From contig QAMW01000005.1 of the NCBI GenBank assembly GCA_003150235.1, forward strand, positions 1 to 60,592: a DNA stretch of 60,592 nucleotides, read 5' to 3'. The position numbers and the translations under genes were made by a program. The notes under the pieces were generated by a model. That model was not told the origin of the DNA, ran no database searches, and saw only the letters and a list, made by a program, of their open reading frames with translations. This DNA is from Bacteroidales bacterium. GTDB taxonomy: Bacteria > Bacteroidota > Bacteroidia > Bacteroidales > Muribaculaceae. This document shows positions 8,726 through 19,344 of this stretch, piece after piece (the first letter of the stretch is position 1; every line of letters starts with the position of its first letter).

Positions 8726-10999
8726 TTAATCTTCATTTCGGTCGCGGCGCGGTCCACGGTCGCCCTCACGGCGGGGACGGTCGTTGCGCTGGTTGCGGTC
8801 GCCATCGCGACGCGGTCCACGGTCACCATCACGGCGCGGTCCACGTTCACCACGGGGTGCGCGTTGCGGCTCTACCCAGCCTTCGGGCTTGGGAAGGAGT
8901 GCGCGCATCGACAGGCGGTATTTGCCGGTCTTCTTGTCGATTTCGATGAGCTTCACTTCTACGGTGTCGCCCTCTTTTAGACCGGATGCCTCCATGTTTT
9001 CAAGACGGTCCCAGCTGATTTCAGAGATGTGGAGAAGTCCGTCGCGATTAGGCATGAATTCTACGAATGCTCCGAAGTCAAGTATCGAACGCACTTTTCC
9101 GGTGTAGACTTTGCCCTCTTCAGGCAGCTCCACGATGGCGTTGATCATCTCGACAGCCTTGTCCATGGCATTCTTGTTGGTGGCTGCAATTTCGATGTAG
9201 CCTTCGTTGTCGATTTCGTCGATTGAAACAGTAGCACCGCTTGCTTCCTGAATACCCTGGATAATCTTTCCGCCCGGGCCGATTACAGCACCGATAAGGT
9301 CCTTCGGGATAGTCATGGTGACGATACGCGGAACGTGAGGCTTGTAGTCTTCACGAGGTGCGGGAATTGCCTCTTCGATTTTGTCGAGGATGTGCATTCT
9401 GCCTTCACGTGCCTGCAGAAGAGCCTTCTCAAGAATCTCGTAAGAAAGACCGTCTACCTTGATATCCATCTGTGTGGCTGTGATACCGTCGCGCGTACCG
9501 GTCACCTTGAAGTCCATGTCGCCGAGGTGGTCCTCATCGCCGAGTATATCGGAAAGCACTGCATATTTCACTCCGTCGGTGTCGGTGATAAGACCCATGG
9601 CGATACCGCTGACGGGCTTCTTCATCTTTACACCTGCGTCAAGGAGTGCGAGCGTGCCGGCGCACACGGTAGCCATCGATGATGAGCCGTTTGACTCAAG
9701 GATGTCGCTGACGATACGGCATACGTAGGGGAAGCCGTCGGGGAACATGCCTTTAAGCGCGCGGTGGGCGAGATTGCCGTGACCTACTTCACGACGTCCT
9801 ACGCCACGCTGTGCCTTTGCCTCGCCGGTGGAGAAGGGGGGGAAGTTGTAATGCAGAAGGAAACGCTCCTTGCCTTGGTTGAGCACGTCGTCGAGTATCT
9901 TCTCGTCGAGCTTTGTGCCGAGGGTCACTGTTGCAAGGGCCTGTGTCTCGCCACGGGTGAATACAGCCGATCCGTGAGGTCCCGGCACATAGTCGGTCTC
10001 AATCCAGATGGGGCGTATGTCGGTGGTCTTGCGTCCGTCGAGGCGGATGCCTTCATCGAGGATGCAACGGCGCACAGCCTCACGCTCTACGTCATGGTAG
10101 TAGCGCTTCACGAGAGGAGCCTTTTCTTCGCGTTCCTCTTCGGGAAGTGATTCGATATATTCGTCGCAGATGGCATCAAACGAGTCCTGACGCCAATGTT
10201 TGTCGGCGCAGCCTGCCTTTGCGATTGCGTAAGCCTTGTCATAGCATTTGTCATGCACGTCTTTGCGAAGGTCCTCGTCGTTGACTTCGTGGCAGTATTC
10301 GCGCTTGACGGTTGCGCCTGCCTCTTCGGCAAGCTCCATCTGAGCCTTGCACTGGATTTTGATAGCATCGTGGGCTGCCTTGAGCGCTGCAAGAAGGTCG
10401 GCTTCCGACACCTCGCTCATCTCGCCTTCCACCATCATTATGTTGTCGTAGGTGGCTCCGACCATAAGCTCCATATCGGCGCTCTTGAGCTGCTCGAAAG
10501 TCGGGTCGATGACAAATTCTCCGTTGACACGAGCGACACGTACTTCGGAGATAGGACCGTTGAAAGGAATGTCACTCACTGCAAGCGCGGCTGATGCTGC
10601 AAGACCTGCAAGAGCGTCGGGCATGTCCTCGCCGTCGGCTGAGAACATGATAATGTTTACAAATGTGTCGGCGTGATAATTGTCCGGGAAAAGAGGGCGC
10701 AATACACGGTCTACAAGACGTGCGGTGAGGATTTCATAATCCGAGGCGCGACCCTCGCGTTTCAAAAAGCCGCCGGGAAAACGGCCGTTGGATGAAAACT
10801 TCTCTTTGTATTCTACCTGCAGGGGCATGAAATCGACCCCTTCGCCAGCCTCCTTGGCTGACACTACTGTCGCAAGGAGCATCGTATTGCCCATGCGCAG
10901 TTCTACCGCTCCATCGGCCTGCTTGGCGAGCTTACCCGTCTCAAGTGTGATGGTGCGTCCATCACCGAGCTCGATGGTTTTTTTAATAGGTTTTGCCAT
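8726..10999 (-). CDS. pnp: Polyribonucleotide nucleotidyltransferase (PNPase)
   Basis: Phosphorolytic 3'-to-5' exoribonuclease of mRNA turnover, normally a trimer. The 757 residues show the full order: first RNase PH domain (RFPGGFLKREGR, near 75-85), a helical linker with a long acidic insertion, and the second RNase PH domain (HYNFPPFSTGEA, SNGSSSMATVCAG, DILGDEDHLGDMDFKVTGT). The KH domain has IGPGGKIIQGI, and the S1 domain has DFGAFVEFMPNRDGLLHISEIS. After S1 comes an unusual basic tail of about 45 residues built from GPRRDGDR-like repeats, a probable disordered RNA-binding extension. A TATCTTTG box upstream and a strong terminator downstream indicate a single-gene transcript. Confidence 0.98.
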   Translation of the reverse strand: MAKPIKKTIELGDGRTITLETGKLAKQADGAVELRMGNTMLLATVVSAKEAGEGVDFMPLQVEYKEKFSSNGRFPGGFLKREGRASDYEILTARLVDRVLRPLFPDNYHADTFVNIIMFSADGEDMPDALAGLAASAALAVSDIPFNGPISEVRVARVNGEFVIDPTFEQLKSADMELMVGATYDNIMMVEGEMSEVSEADLLAALKAAHDAIKIQCKAQMELAEEAGATVKREYCHEVNDEDLRKDVHDKCYDKAYAIAKAGCADKHWRQDSFDAICDEYIESLPEEEREEKAPLVKRYYHDVEREAVRRCILDEGIRLDGRKTTDIRPIWIETDYVPGPHGSAVFTRGETQALATVTLGTKLDEKILDDVLNQGKERFLLHYNFPPFSTGEAKAQRGVGRREVGHGNLAHRALKGMFPDGFPYVCRIVSDILESNGSSSMATVCAGTLALLDAGVKMKKPVSGIAMGLITDTDGVKYAVLSDILGDEDHLGDMDFKVTGTRDGITATQMDIKVDGLSYEILEKALLQAREGRMHILDKIEEAIPAPREDYKPHVPRIVTMTIPKDLIGAVIGPGGKIIQGIQEASGATVSIDEIDNEGYIEIAATNKNAMDKAVEMINAIVELPEEGKVYTGKVRSILDFGAFVEFMPNRDGLLHISEISWDRLENMEASGLKEGDTVEVKLIEIDKKTGKYRLSMRALLPKPEGWVEPQRAPRGERGPRRDGDRGPRRDGDRNQRNDRPRREGDRGPRRDRNED

Positions 11000-11041
11000 A
11001 AAAAGTGTTAGTCAGTTATTTTTCTTGTACAAAAAATCGCA

Positions 11042-11049
11042 CAAAGATA
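11042..11049 (-). promoter_or_regulatory. -7 promoter box of pnp
   Basis: TATCTTTG on the minus strand, 42 bp before the pnp ATG. Confidence 0.6.
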
Positions 11050-11160
11050 GGCAATCTTGTGCATATTTCCTATAAATATAGGTATAACTTCTCAATTTTT
11101 ATATGAATATATTAAAAATTTTCATCGTGCGATGGCTGAAAACCCGGTTATATGGCAAAT

Positions 11161-11195
11161 AAAAAGAGAGCGTATCCAATCAGGGTACGCTCTCT
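11161..11195 (-). terminator. Rho-independent terminator of groES-groEL
   Basis: A perfect 10-bp stem AGAGAGCGTA/TACGCTCTCT with an 11-nt loop, followed on the minus strand by a T run. It lies 25 bp past the groEL stop codon. Confidence 0.9.
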
Positions 11196-11220
11196 ATGAG
11201 TTTATGCGGACAGTCCGGGC

Positions 11221-12858
<1,638 letters not shown>

Positions 12859-12877
12859 GGTTATGCTGTGATTTTAA

Positions 12878-13153
12878 TTATTCAGTTACGATTGCCAAAA
12901 TGTCAGACTGACGCATGATGAGCAGCTTTTCGCCGTCGAGCTCGATTTCAGTGCCGGCGTATTTGCCAAACATCACGACATCATTTACCTTAACTACCAT
13001 CTCCTCATCCTTGGTGCCGTTGCCTACGGCGATAGCTGTACCGCGAAGCGGCTTCTCCTTTGCTGAATCGGGGATGATTATACCTGAAAGAGTCTTTTCC
13101 TCTGCTGGAGTGGGCTTGATGAGCACTCGGTCGGCAAGTGGTTTGATATTCAT
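12878..13153 (-). CDS. groES: Co-chaperonin GroES (Hsp10)
   Basis: A 91-residue heptameric lid of the GroEL chamber. It shows the family N-terminus (KPLADRVLIKP), the mobile-loop region (EEKTLSGIIIPDSAKEKP) and the C-terminal GEKLLIMRQSDILAIV. It is the first gene of the groES-groEL operon. The upstream region lacks a CIRCE element and lacks a clean TAnnTTTG box. Instead it carries three TGNCA boxes in 8-bp periodicity at 13254-13274. Confidence 0.99.
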   Translation of the reverse strand: MNIKPLADRVLIKPTPAEEKTLSGIIIPDSAKEKPLRGTAIAVGNGTKDEEMVVKVNDVVMFGKYAGTEIELDGEKLLIMRQSDILAIVTE

Positions 13154-13253
13154 GACTTTTGTTATTTAAAGTTGGTTATGTTATTAAGTTTTTATGTTTT
13201 CTGCTATAGGATATAGCACATCTTGTGCCAAACCGTTTTTATGACATACGGGT

Positions 13254-13274
13254 TGCCAAAATGTCACCCTGTCA
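13254..13274 (-). promoter_or_regulatory. Triple TGNCA boxes upstream of groES
   Basis: Read on the plus strand: TGCCA, three bases, TGTCA, three bases, TGTCA, so the boxes recur every 8 bp. They lie about 100 bp upstream of the groES start codon. Their position suggests a recognition element of the chaperonin promoter. The function is inferred, not shown. Confidence 0.45.
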
Positions 13275-13297
13275 CTTTGCACTATACTAATTAACAA

Positions 13298-13336
13298 TAA
13301 TCGGCGGCCGATGGTTCATGCCATAGCCGCCGATTA
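13298..13336 (-). terminator. Terminator-like hairpin after ribBA
   Basis: A perfect 11-bp stem TAATCGGCGGC/GCCGCCGATTA with a 17-nt loop. On the minus strand an AT-rich but not pure T tail follows. It lies 40 bp past the ribBA stop codon and upstream of the groES regulatory region. Confidence 0.75.
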
Positions 13337-13376
13337 CCGGTAGATTTTATGGGTGCTGTTTCAACCCCGTTGCAAA

Positions 13377-14591
13377 TTATTTAATGTGGAGTTGATGCCC
13401 CATGCGCTCTTTCTTGGTGCGCATGTAGCGGAGATTGTATTCGTTGGGCTTCACCTCGATTGGTACATTTTCAGTAATTTCAAGTCCGTATGCCTCCAGC
13501 CCGACTCGCTTGACGGGGTTGTTGGTCATGAGACGCATTTTTCTGATGCCTATCTCACGGAGTATCTGTGCGCCTACACCGTAGTCACGCTCATCGGCGA
13601 GATGACCGAGGCAAATATTGGCATCCACCGTGTCCATGCCTCCCTCCTGGAGTTTGTAAGCCTTCATTTTCTCCATGAGACCTATGCCGCGACCTTCCTG
13701 ATTAAGATATATCACAGCTCCGCGACCCTCTTTCTCAATCATCTGCAGGGCACGGTGAAGCTGTTCGCCGCAGTCGCAGCGTTGTGAACCGAATATGTCG
13801 CCTGTGGCGCATGAAGAGTGTACCCTTACAAGGACAGGCTCGTCGCTTGAAGCGATATCGCCTTTGATTATGGCGATATGTTCAAGCCCGTTGCTTTTCT
13901 GACGGAAAGGGATTAGTCGAAAATGACCGTACTCTGTGGGCATGTCTACCTCCACGCCCCGCTCTACAAGCGATTCCTGCTTGAGCCGATAGGCGATGAG
14001 GTCTTTTATCGACACGAGTTTCAATCCCCATTCATCGGCGCGGCGGTGGAGTTCGGGCAGTCGAGCCATAGACCCGTCATCGCTCATTATCTCCATAAGG
14101 GCGGCGGCGGGTTGCAGTCCGGCAAGACGTGCGAGATCCACGGCTGCCTCGGTGTGACCGGCGCGACGGAGCACACCTTTGTCCTGGGCATAGAGAGGAT
14201 TTATGTGCCCGGGGCGTCCGAAGGTCTCCGGCTTCGATGCGGGGTCGGCAAGGGCGCGGATGGTGGCTGCACGGTCTTCTATGCTTACTCCTGTCGTACA
14301 TCCCTCGAGCTTGTCGACGGTAACTGTAAACGGGGTGCCGAGCATTGATGTATTGTTGTCGACCTGATGTGGCAACTCCAGCTCCTCGCAGCGGGAGATG
14401 GTGAGCGGCACACAAAGCACACCTCTGGCATGTTTCAGCATGAAGTTGACCTGTTCGGGGGTGATTTTTTCGGCGGCGACAATGAGGTCGCCCTCATTCT
14501 CGCGGTCCTCGTCGTCAACGACGATTACAAATTTCCCTTCGCGGAAATCCTTCAATGCGTCTTCGATTGAGTCAAGTCTTATATTGTCCAT
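13377..14591 (-). CDS. ribBA: Bifunctional riboflavin biosynthesis protein RibBA
   Basis: Fusion of 3,4-dihydroxy-2-butanone-4-phosphate synthase (about residues 1-203) and GTP cyclohydrolase II (about 208-404), which catalyse the two committed steps of riboflavin synthesis. The RibB part shows the acidic DDEDRENEGD loop and RAGHTEAAVDL. The RibA part shows the zinc-binding GSQRCDCGEQ and the catalytic YLNQEGRGIGL. Length and motifs are normal. It starts 8 bp after the LptF/G permease gene and is probably cotranscribed with it. No FMN riboswitch is visible. Confidence 0.98.
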   Translation of the reverse strand: MDNIRLDSIEDALKDFREGKFVIVVDDEDRENEGDLIVAAEKITPEQVNFMLKHARGVLCVPLTISRCEELELPHQVDNNTSMLGTPFTVTVDKLEGCTTGVSIEDRAATIRALADPASKPETFGRPGHINPLYAQDKGVLRRAGHTEAAVDLARLAGLQPAAALMEIMSDDGSMARLPELHRRADEWGLKLVSIKDLIAYRLKQESLVERGVEVDMPTEYGHFRLIPFRQKSNGLEHIAIIKGDIASSDEPVLVRVHSSCATGDIFGSQRCDCGEQLHRALQMIEKEGRGAVIYLNQEGRGIGLMEKMKAYKLQEGGMDTVDANICLGHLADERDYGVGAQILREIGIRKMRLMTNNPVKRVGLEAYGLEITENVPIEVKPNEYNLRYMRTKKERMGHQLHIK

Positions 14592-14599
14592 AATATGAT

Positions 14600-16528
14600 T
14601 TAGGTGTTAATGTCATTAGTGTTAACCTCTAACAGCGCAATAAGTTCGTTGTCGGTGGTTATGATGTGTTCAAGTTCCTCTTTCAGCTTTCGCTGGCAAC
14701 GTGTGCCCCATATATAAAGAGGAATGCCTATCGGGAATAGAAGTATAAACGCCCACGCAACCGCCTTGTAGCCGGTGGGATGATAGAACCACAGGCTGCG
14801 CATCACCGGCAATTCCATGAGCTTGAGGATAATTACGCGGTTGCGGGAGTTTGACATATAGTCTACTGTCTGCTCAAGCATTGCGCTGATGGCATGTAGT
14901 TCATTGCGGTCATATCCGCGCAGCCAGTAGGCGATGTAGGATTCACGCCCCGGATATCGGTCGATAAATTCGCGGCAACGCTGTGAAAGGGATGTGATTT
15001 TCTCCTTTGCCTCATTTATCTCGACTTCGTCCATCACTACTTCCTTGATTGTAAGATTTCGTGTCTCGCCTTTTCCGAATAGTTTGCGGAAGAAGTTGGC
15101 GTAGGCATCTTTGTTGAACACCGCCGAGTCGTTGACCGCCTTGTATGTGAGGAAGATGCCAAGCGGCAGCAACACGAATGTCGAAAGCCAGATGCCTTCC
15201 CACACTTCGATATGACCGTCGCGGGCAAGCTTATAGCCGGAGTTGTCGATGATGTAATAGATGATGAACAGTATAACCGAGATTACGAGCGGCATACCGA
15301 GTCCACCCTTGCGGATAATGGCTCCGAGCGGCGCGCCGATGAAGAAAAATACAAGGCACGCTACCGAAAGAGTGAATTTTTTCATCATCTCGATACCGTG
15401 ACGGCGTATGGTCACGCGGTCATCGTTCATGGCGAATGACTTGAACTCATAATCCTGCTTTGCACGTCGCGCCTTTGATAATGCCTGATTTATATATGAC
15501 TTGGCAAATGCCGGGTTGGTGCCGCGGAATACAGAGTCGATGTCAATCGGCTTGTCGAGCTTCACCTCGGCTTGCTGTATGCGTTTTGCGCCTTCCGGTG
15601 TATGTACCGTCGTGTAGTAGCTCAATCCGAGATAGGGGATTTCACGCAAAGCTTTTCCATAGATGTCGCCGACGCTGTCGACCCTGGCGTTAACCGAGTC
15701 GATTGTGGCTTGAAGCTCACGGATATTTTTGCCTACGTACTGGTTGCGCATACCGCTCTCGTCCATGCGGTTGAAATTGGCGTCGAAGGTGATAAGCACC
15801 TCCTTGTCGTCAAATGACTCGCGGCGGTAGGGCACATTGCTGGAGGATATGCCGCTTTGCTCTCGCAGGTTTTCAAACTGTTCTCCCTGCCATAGTTTCA
15901 GGAAAAGATGAGACTTGTCATCGGTCATCGACATTTTGCCGGAGTCGGCATAGATGATGGTGGCATTGTCAGAGCCTTTGCTTACATTATATATAAGCAG
16001 GTTGTGGAGCACTCCTGTCTCGGCATCTTTCTTCTCCACAAACAAGTTGAATCCGGGTATCTGGTCGTAGAACACTCCTTCAGGGATGTCCAGTTCAGGG
16101 GATTTCTGCCGCATTGAATAGAGGAGAGTCCACATCTTTGTCTGGGCGATGGGCAGCACATTGTTCTGAAAGAAAAATGCCCCGATGGCGACAAACACCA
16201 TCAATACTATCAGCGGGCGCATGGAGCGTATGAGCGATACTCCCGACGCTTTCATCGCCGTGAGTTCAAACTGCTCGCCCAGATTACCGAATGTCATCAG
16301 TGACGCCAGTAGTATGGCAAGCGGAAGCGCGAGCGGCACCATGGTCATGGCGGCATAGAAAAATAACTCGCCGATTACGCTCATCTCCAGACCCTTGCCT
16401 ACAAGGTCGTCGATATAACGCCATAAAAACTGCATCAACACGATGAAGAGGCATATAAAGAATGTCATCATGAACAGAGGCAGGAAGCTCTGAAGCATGA
16501 ACAGGTATAGTCGCTTTATTCTAAACAT
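14600..16528 (-). CDS. LptF/LptG family permease (lipopolysaccharide export)
   Basis: Inner-membrane permease of the YjgP/YjgQ family, which with LptB and LptC extracts lipopolysaccharide for transport to the outer membrane. The 642 residues show two N-terminal membrane helices, with motifs ALPLAILLASLMTFGNLGEQFELTAMKASG and SLIRSMRPL around residues 60-110. A periplasmic jellyroll region lies near 130-370, then three more helices with FFIGAPLGAIIRKGGLG. The long C-terminal cytoplasmic extension and final membrane pair are typical of the Bacteroidetes version. A -33/-7 promoter lies just upstream, and ribBA follows after 8 bp. The ATPase partner lptB is in this window at 49.8 kb. Confidence 0.93.
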   Translation of the reverse strand: MFRIKRLYLFMLQSFLPLFMMTFFICLFIVLMQFLWRYIDDLVGKGLEMSVIGELFFYAAMTMVPLALPLAILLASLMTFGNLGEQFELTAMKASGVSLIRSMRPLIVLMVFVAIGAFFFQNNVLPIAQTKMWTLLYSMRQKSPELDIPEGVFYDQIPGFNLFVEKKDAETGVLHNLLIYNVSKGSDNATIIYADSGKMSMTDDKSHLFLKLWQGEQFENLREQSGISSSNVPYRRESFDDKEVLITFDANFNRMDESGMRNQYVGKNIRELQATIDSVNARVDSVGDIYGKALREIPYLGLSYYTTVHTPEGAKRIQQAEVKLDKPIDIDSVFRGTNPAFAKSYINQALSKARRAKQDYEFKSFAMNDDRVTIRRHGIEMMKKFTLSVACLVFFFIGAPLGAIIRKGGLGMPLVISVILFIIYYIIDNSGYKLARDGHIEVWEGIWLSTFVLLPLGIFLTYKAVNDSAVFNKDAYANFFRKLFGKGETRNLTIKEVVMDEVEINEAKEKITSLSQRCREFIDRYPGRESYIAYWLRGYDRNELHAISAMLEQTVDYMSNSRNRVIILKLMELPVMRSLWFYHPTGYKAVAWAFILLFPIGIPLYIWGTRCQRKLKEELEHIITTDNELIALLEVNTNDINT

Positions 16529-16551
16529 CGGGTCAATCGATTTTCAGCCCA

Positions 16552-16582
16552 CAAAGTTACAATAATAAATGTATTAATGCAA
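16552..16582 (-). promoter_or_regulatory. Bacteroidetes -33/-7 promoter of the LptF/G permease-ribBA operon
   Basis: On the minus strand TTG at 16582-16580, a 20-bp spacer, then TAACTTTG at 16559-16552. This is a good match to the Bacteroidetes housekeeping promoter, 24 bp before the start codon. Confidence 0.75.
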
Positions 16583-16700
16583 TTCCCATATACTTGATTG
16601 GTTTCATTAAAAACTTATATTTCGTAATCAATGTATCTTTTGATGCAATCAATCATCTCAATTGCTTTTGGGTGAAAGTATGCGTATCCACGCATAACGG

Positions 16701-17579
16701 TCAGGAGAGGGTGGCGTTGGCGCGGAATGCGCGGGGTGACATTCCTGTGAGGTGCTTGAAATATTTGCCGAAAAATGACTGGTTGGGGAAATTGAGTTTT
16801 GTGCTCACCTCCTGTATTGTCAGACCGGTGTTTTGCAGAAGTAACTTAGCTTCCAGTATCACATAGGAATCGATCCATTCCCCGGCGGTGCGACCGCTTG
16901 CCTCTTTTATGGTCGCCGACAGATGCTTTGGCGACACACAAAGTTTTCCGGCATAATATGCCACTGACCGCTCTTTGTGGCAATTTGCCTCTACTTCCTG
17001 CAGGAACCGGTATAATAATGCATCGCGACGACGCGTGATAGAACCGGCATCAATGCTGTGGTATGAGCTATATAGTCCCAATGTCTCATAAAATATCGCC
17101 TCAAGCACCGACCGTATCACCCTGTCGCGATACTGGTGGCCTGCCCCGTATGCTTTGCGGCGTAACAGTGTGCGCAATTCCGTCTGGCTTGCCACATCTT
17201 CAGGTGTGAGCGTGATGACGGGATTGTCGCGAAACTGGATGAAACTTGGAAGCATTTTGGAAAATGTTGATATCGAGTCACCAAACAGTGTTGTGCTTAC
17301 CACAATGAAATGTCCTTTGAAATCGGCTGATGCCTTATAGGAACGTAAGATATGTCCCGGTTTCATAATCATGAGCATCCGCTCTGACAGATGGCGGGAT
17401 GTCGAGTCATAATCGATTGTAAGATTGCCTCGTTCACAGAGTATCGAAAGGATAAAGTCTATTTTCGCCGGCAACTTCAGCTCTTTTATGTCGTCAAGAC
17501 TGTCGATTACTGCGATATTGTCGATATATGCAGCTAATTCAGACGTTTGAGGTATGTGGTCTATTGTGGTTATAGTCAT
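16701..17579 (-). CDS. AraC-family transcriptional regulator
   Basis: About 292 residues. The N-terminal ligand or cupin-like domain spans roughly residues 1-185. The C-terminal double helix-turn-helix spans roughly 190-290, with KLCVSPKHLSATIKEASGR in the first and STKLNFPNQSFFGKYFKHLTG in the second. I chose the ATG at 17579 rather than the frame's upper start at 17624 because a TATCTTTG box at 17605-17612 would otherwise lie inside the gene. It is divergent from the TPR/HTH gene at 17687, so the two promoters share about 100 bp and cross-regulation is plausible. The ligand is unknown. Confidence 0.9.
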   Translation of the reverse strand: MTITTIDHIPQTSELAAYIDNIAVIDSLDDIKELKLPAKIDFILSILCERGNLTIDYDSTSRHLSERMLMIMKPGHILRSYKASADFKGHFIVVSTTLFGDSISTFSKMLPSFIQFRDNPVITLTPEDVASQTELRTLLRRKAYGAGHQYRDRVIRSVLEAIFYETLGLYSSYHSIDAGSITRRRDALLYRFLQEVEANCHKERSVAYYAGKLCVSPKHLSATIKEASGRTAGEWIDSYVILEAKLLLQNTGLTIQEVSTKLNFPNQSFFGKYFKHLTGMSPRAFRANATLS

Positions 17580-17604
17580 GAGAAACACGCGATATATTGC
17601 ATGG

Positions 17605-17612
17605 CAAAGATA
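17605..17612 (-). promoter_or_regulatory. -7 promoter box of the araC-family gene
   Basis: TATCTTTG on the minus strand, 25 bp before the ATG at 17579. It decides the start site of that gene. Confidence 0.6.
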
Positions 17613-17652
17613 CGAAATATACATTGATTTTTAATATTTCGATAAAAATTGC

Positions 17653-17660
17653 TATATTTA
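17653..17660 (+). promoter_or_regulatory. Possible -7 box of the DUF6377-like gene
   Basis: TATATTTA, one mismatch from TAnnTTTG, 26 bp before the GTG start at 17687 and divergent from the araC-family promoter. Confidence 0.4.
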
Positions 17661-17686
17661 CACCCTGAATGATAAACCGGTGAATT

Positions 17687-19276
17687 GTGAAGAAGTGTTT
17701 GGCTATCGCTGCATTGTTGCTGTTCTTTGTGTCGGGATTAAGGCTTGATGCAGCGCTTGACGTTAATACTCCAGATGTGGAAGCGGCACTCGAGAGTGTC
17801 GACACAGAGCTTGCGCGTCGCCACATGTACCTGAAGCGCCGTAGTTCGCAGATTGACTCATTGAACCGTCTGATCACTGAGCTGCCGCGACGAGATGTGC
17901 GCCGACTTGACCTTATAATGCAGCTCGGTGACTGCTATACGGGATATCTTACCGATTCAGCGATAGTCAATTATGAACGCGGGGAGGGTCTCGCGCGCCG
18001 TCTTGGCGAACTTGACATGGCGATGGAATTCAAACTAAAGCGGATAGCCGTGCTGCCGGTAGCCGGATTCGGAGCCATGGCGGTGGATATGTTTGAGGCA
18101 ATACCGCTTGACTCGTTGAATAGTAATCTGCGTCTTGTGGCTCTTGAGTCGGGGCGTCAGATGTATAGCTATCAGGCATCTTTTTTTGTCAATTACCGCG
18201 ATGAATATGACCGTTGGCTTGACAAGGCTGTAGAGACGCAGCGTCAATTACTCAATGAATTGCCTGCCGGGTCGGAAAAATTTCTATTGAATCAGGGAGA
18301 GTATTTTTTCCTTACCGGCAAGCCTTCGGAGGCGAAAGCGATGCTGCTCGACCTTCTTGACTCTATTCCAAGTAATACAAATGTGGCTGCGCGAGCATCG
18401 CATATAATAAGCAGCATATCGAAAAATCGCGGGGACACCGAGTCGCATCTATATTATCTGGCAAAATCGGCTGTCGCCGATATACAGAGTGCGACGCGTG
18501 AGATGGTGTCATTGCAGGAGCTGGGAATCGCGCTGTATGGCCGTCAGGAGATTGGACGTGCCTATGAATATCTGTCGGTGGCGCTTGCCTATGCGGTGGA
18601 ATGTAACGCCTCGATGCGTATGTTGCAGACATCCGAGGCTCTGCCGGTAATTACCGCCGCCCACCGCGACTCCCTCGCCCTTAACCGTCACAGGCTTTAT
18701 TTTGCGATAGGAGCCATGGCTCTATTGCTAATCGCCGTAATCACGATACTTGTGAAATTGCGCAAGGAGATGACCCACATGGAGAAACTTCAGCTGGTGC
18801 TTGCCAATGCGAATCGTGTCAAGGAGATGTACATGAGTCAGTTCCTTAACCTGTGTACAATTTATATGAACAAGCTTAACCAGTTCTGTAAGATTGCCGA
18901 GCGTAAAATTTCGACCGGTCATGCCGACGACCTTTATAAGATGACGAAATCAGGGCGTTTCGTAGAGGAGCAGAGTCAGGAATTTTATGATACGTTTGAC
19001 AAGGCGTTTCTTCATATATATCCTACCTTTGTCGCCGAAGTAAATGCGTTGCTTAAGCCTGAAGAGGCTATAGTGCTTAAAGAAGGAGAACTGCTCAATA
19101 CCGACCTGCGTATTCTTGCCTTTATGCGACTTGGGGTAGAGGAAAGCACCCGCATCGCACAGGTGCTTAATTATTCTGTCCATACAATCTATGCTTATCG
19201 TAACCGGTTGAAAAATCGTGCTGCCGACCGTGATAATTTTGAAGCGGATATCATGAAAATCGGTTCGCTTTCTTGA
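17687..19276 (+). CDS. Membrane-bound TPR regulator with C-terminal HTH (DUF6377-like)
   Basis: A 529-residue protein of a Bacteroidetes regulator family. It has a signal peptide or first membrane helix (residues 1-22). A helical TPR-like periplasmic region runs to about 335, and one membrane helix (YFAIGAMALLLIAVITILV) lies near 340-358. A coiled-coil stretch follows, then a cytoplasmic C-terminal domain whose end, ESTRIAQVLNYSVHTIYAYRNRLKNRA, is a LuxR-like helix-turn-helix. This architecture suggests direct signalling from periplasm to DNA by a single membrane protein. The start is GTG, because a TGA lies two codons upstream and no ATG is available. It is divergent from the AraC gene. Target and ligand are unknown. 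Confidence 0.8.
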   Translation: MKKCLAIAALLLFFVSGLRLDAALDVNTPDVEAALESVDTELARRHMYLKRRSSQIDSLNRLITELPRRDVRRLDLIMQLGDCYTGYLTDSAIVNYERGEGLARRLGELDMAMEFKLKRIAVLPVAGFGAMAVDMFEAIPLDSLNSNLRLVALESGRQMYSYQASFFVNYRDEYDRWLDKAVETQRQLLNELPAGSEKFLLNQGEYFFLTGKPSEAKAMLLDLLDSIPSNTNVAARASHIISSISKNRGDTESHLYYLAKSAVADIQSATREMVSLQELGIALYGRQEIGRAYEYLSVALAYAVECNASMRMLQTSEALPVITAAHRDSLALNRHRLYFAIGAMALLLIAVITILVKLRKEMTHMEKLQLVLANANRVKEMYMSQFLNLCTIYMNKLNQFCKIAERKISTGHADDLYKMTKSGRFVEEQSQEFYDTFDKAFLHIYPTFVAEVNALLKPEEAIVLKEGELLNTDLRILAFMRLGVEESTRIAQVLNYSVHTIYAYRNRLKNRAADRDNFEADIMKIGSLS

Positions 19277-19344
19277 TTTTCGTGTGAACAAAACCATCGG
19301 CTCATGTGTTGTAATTGTCGCAATCAATTAATTCACATTAACAC

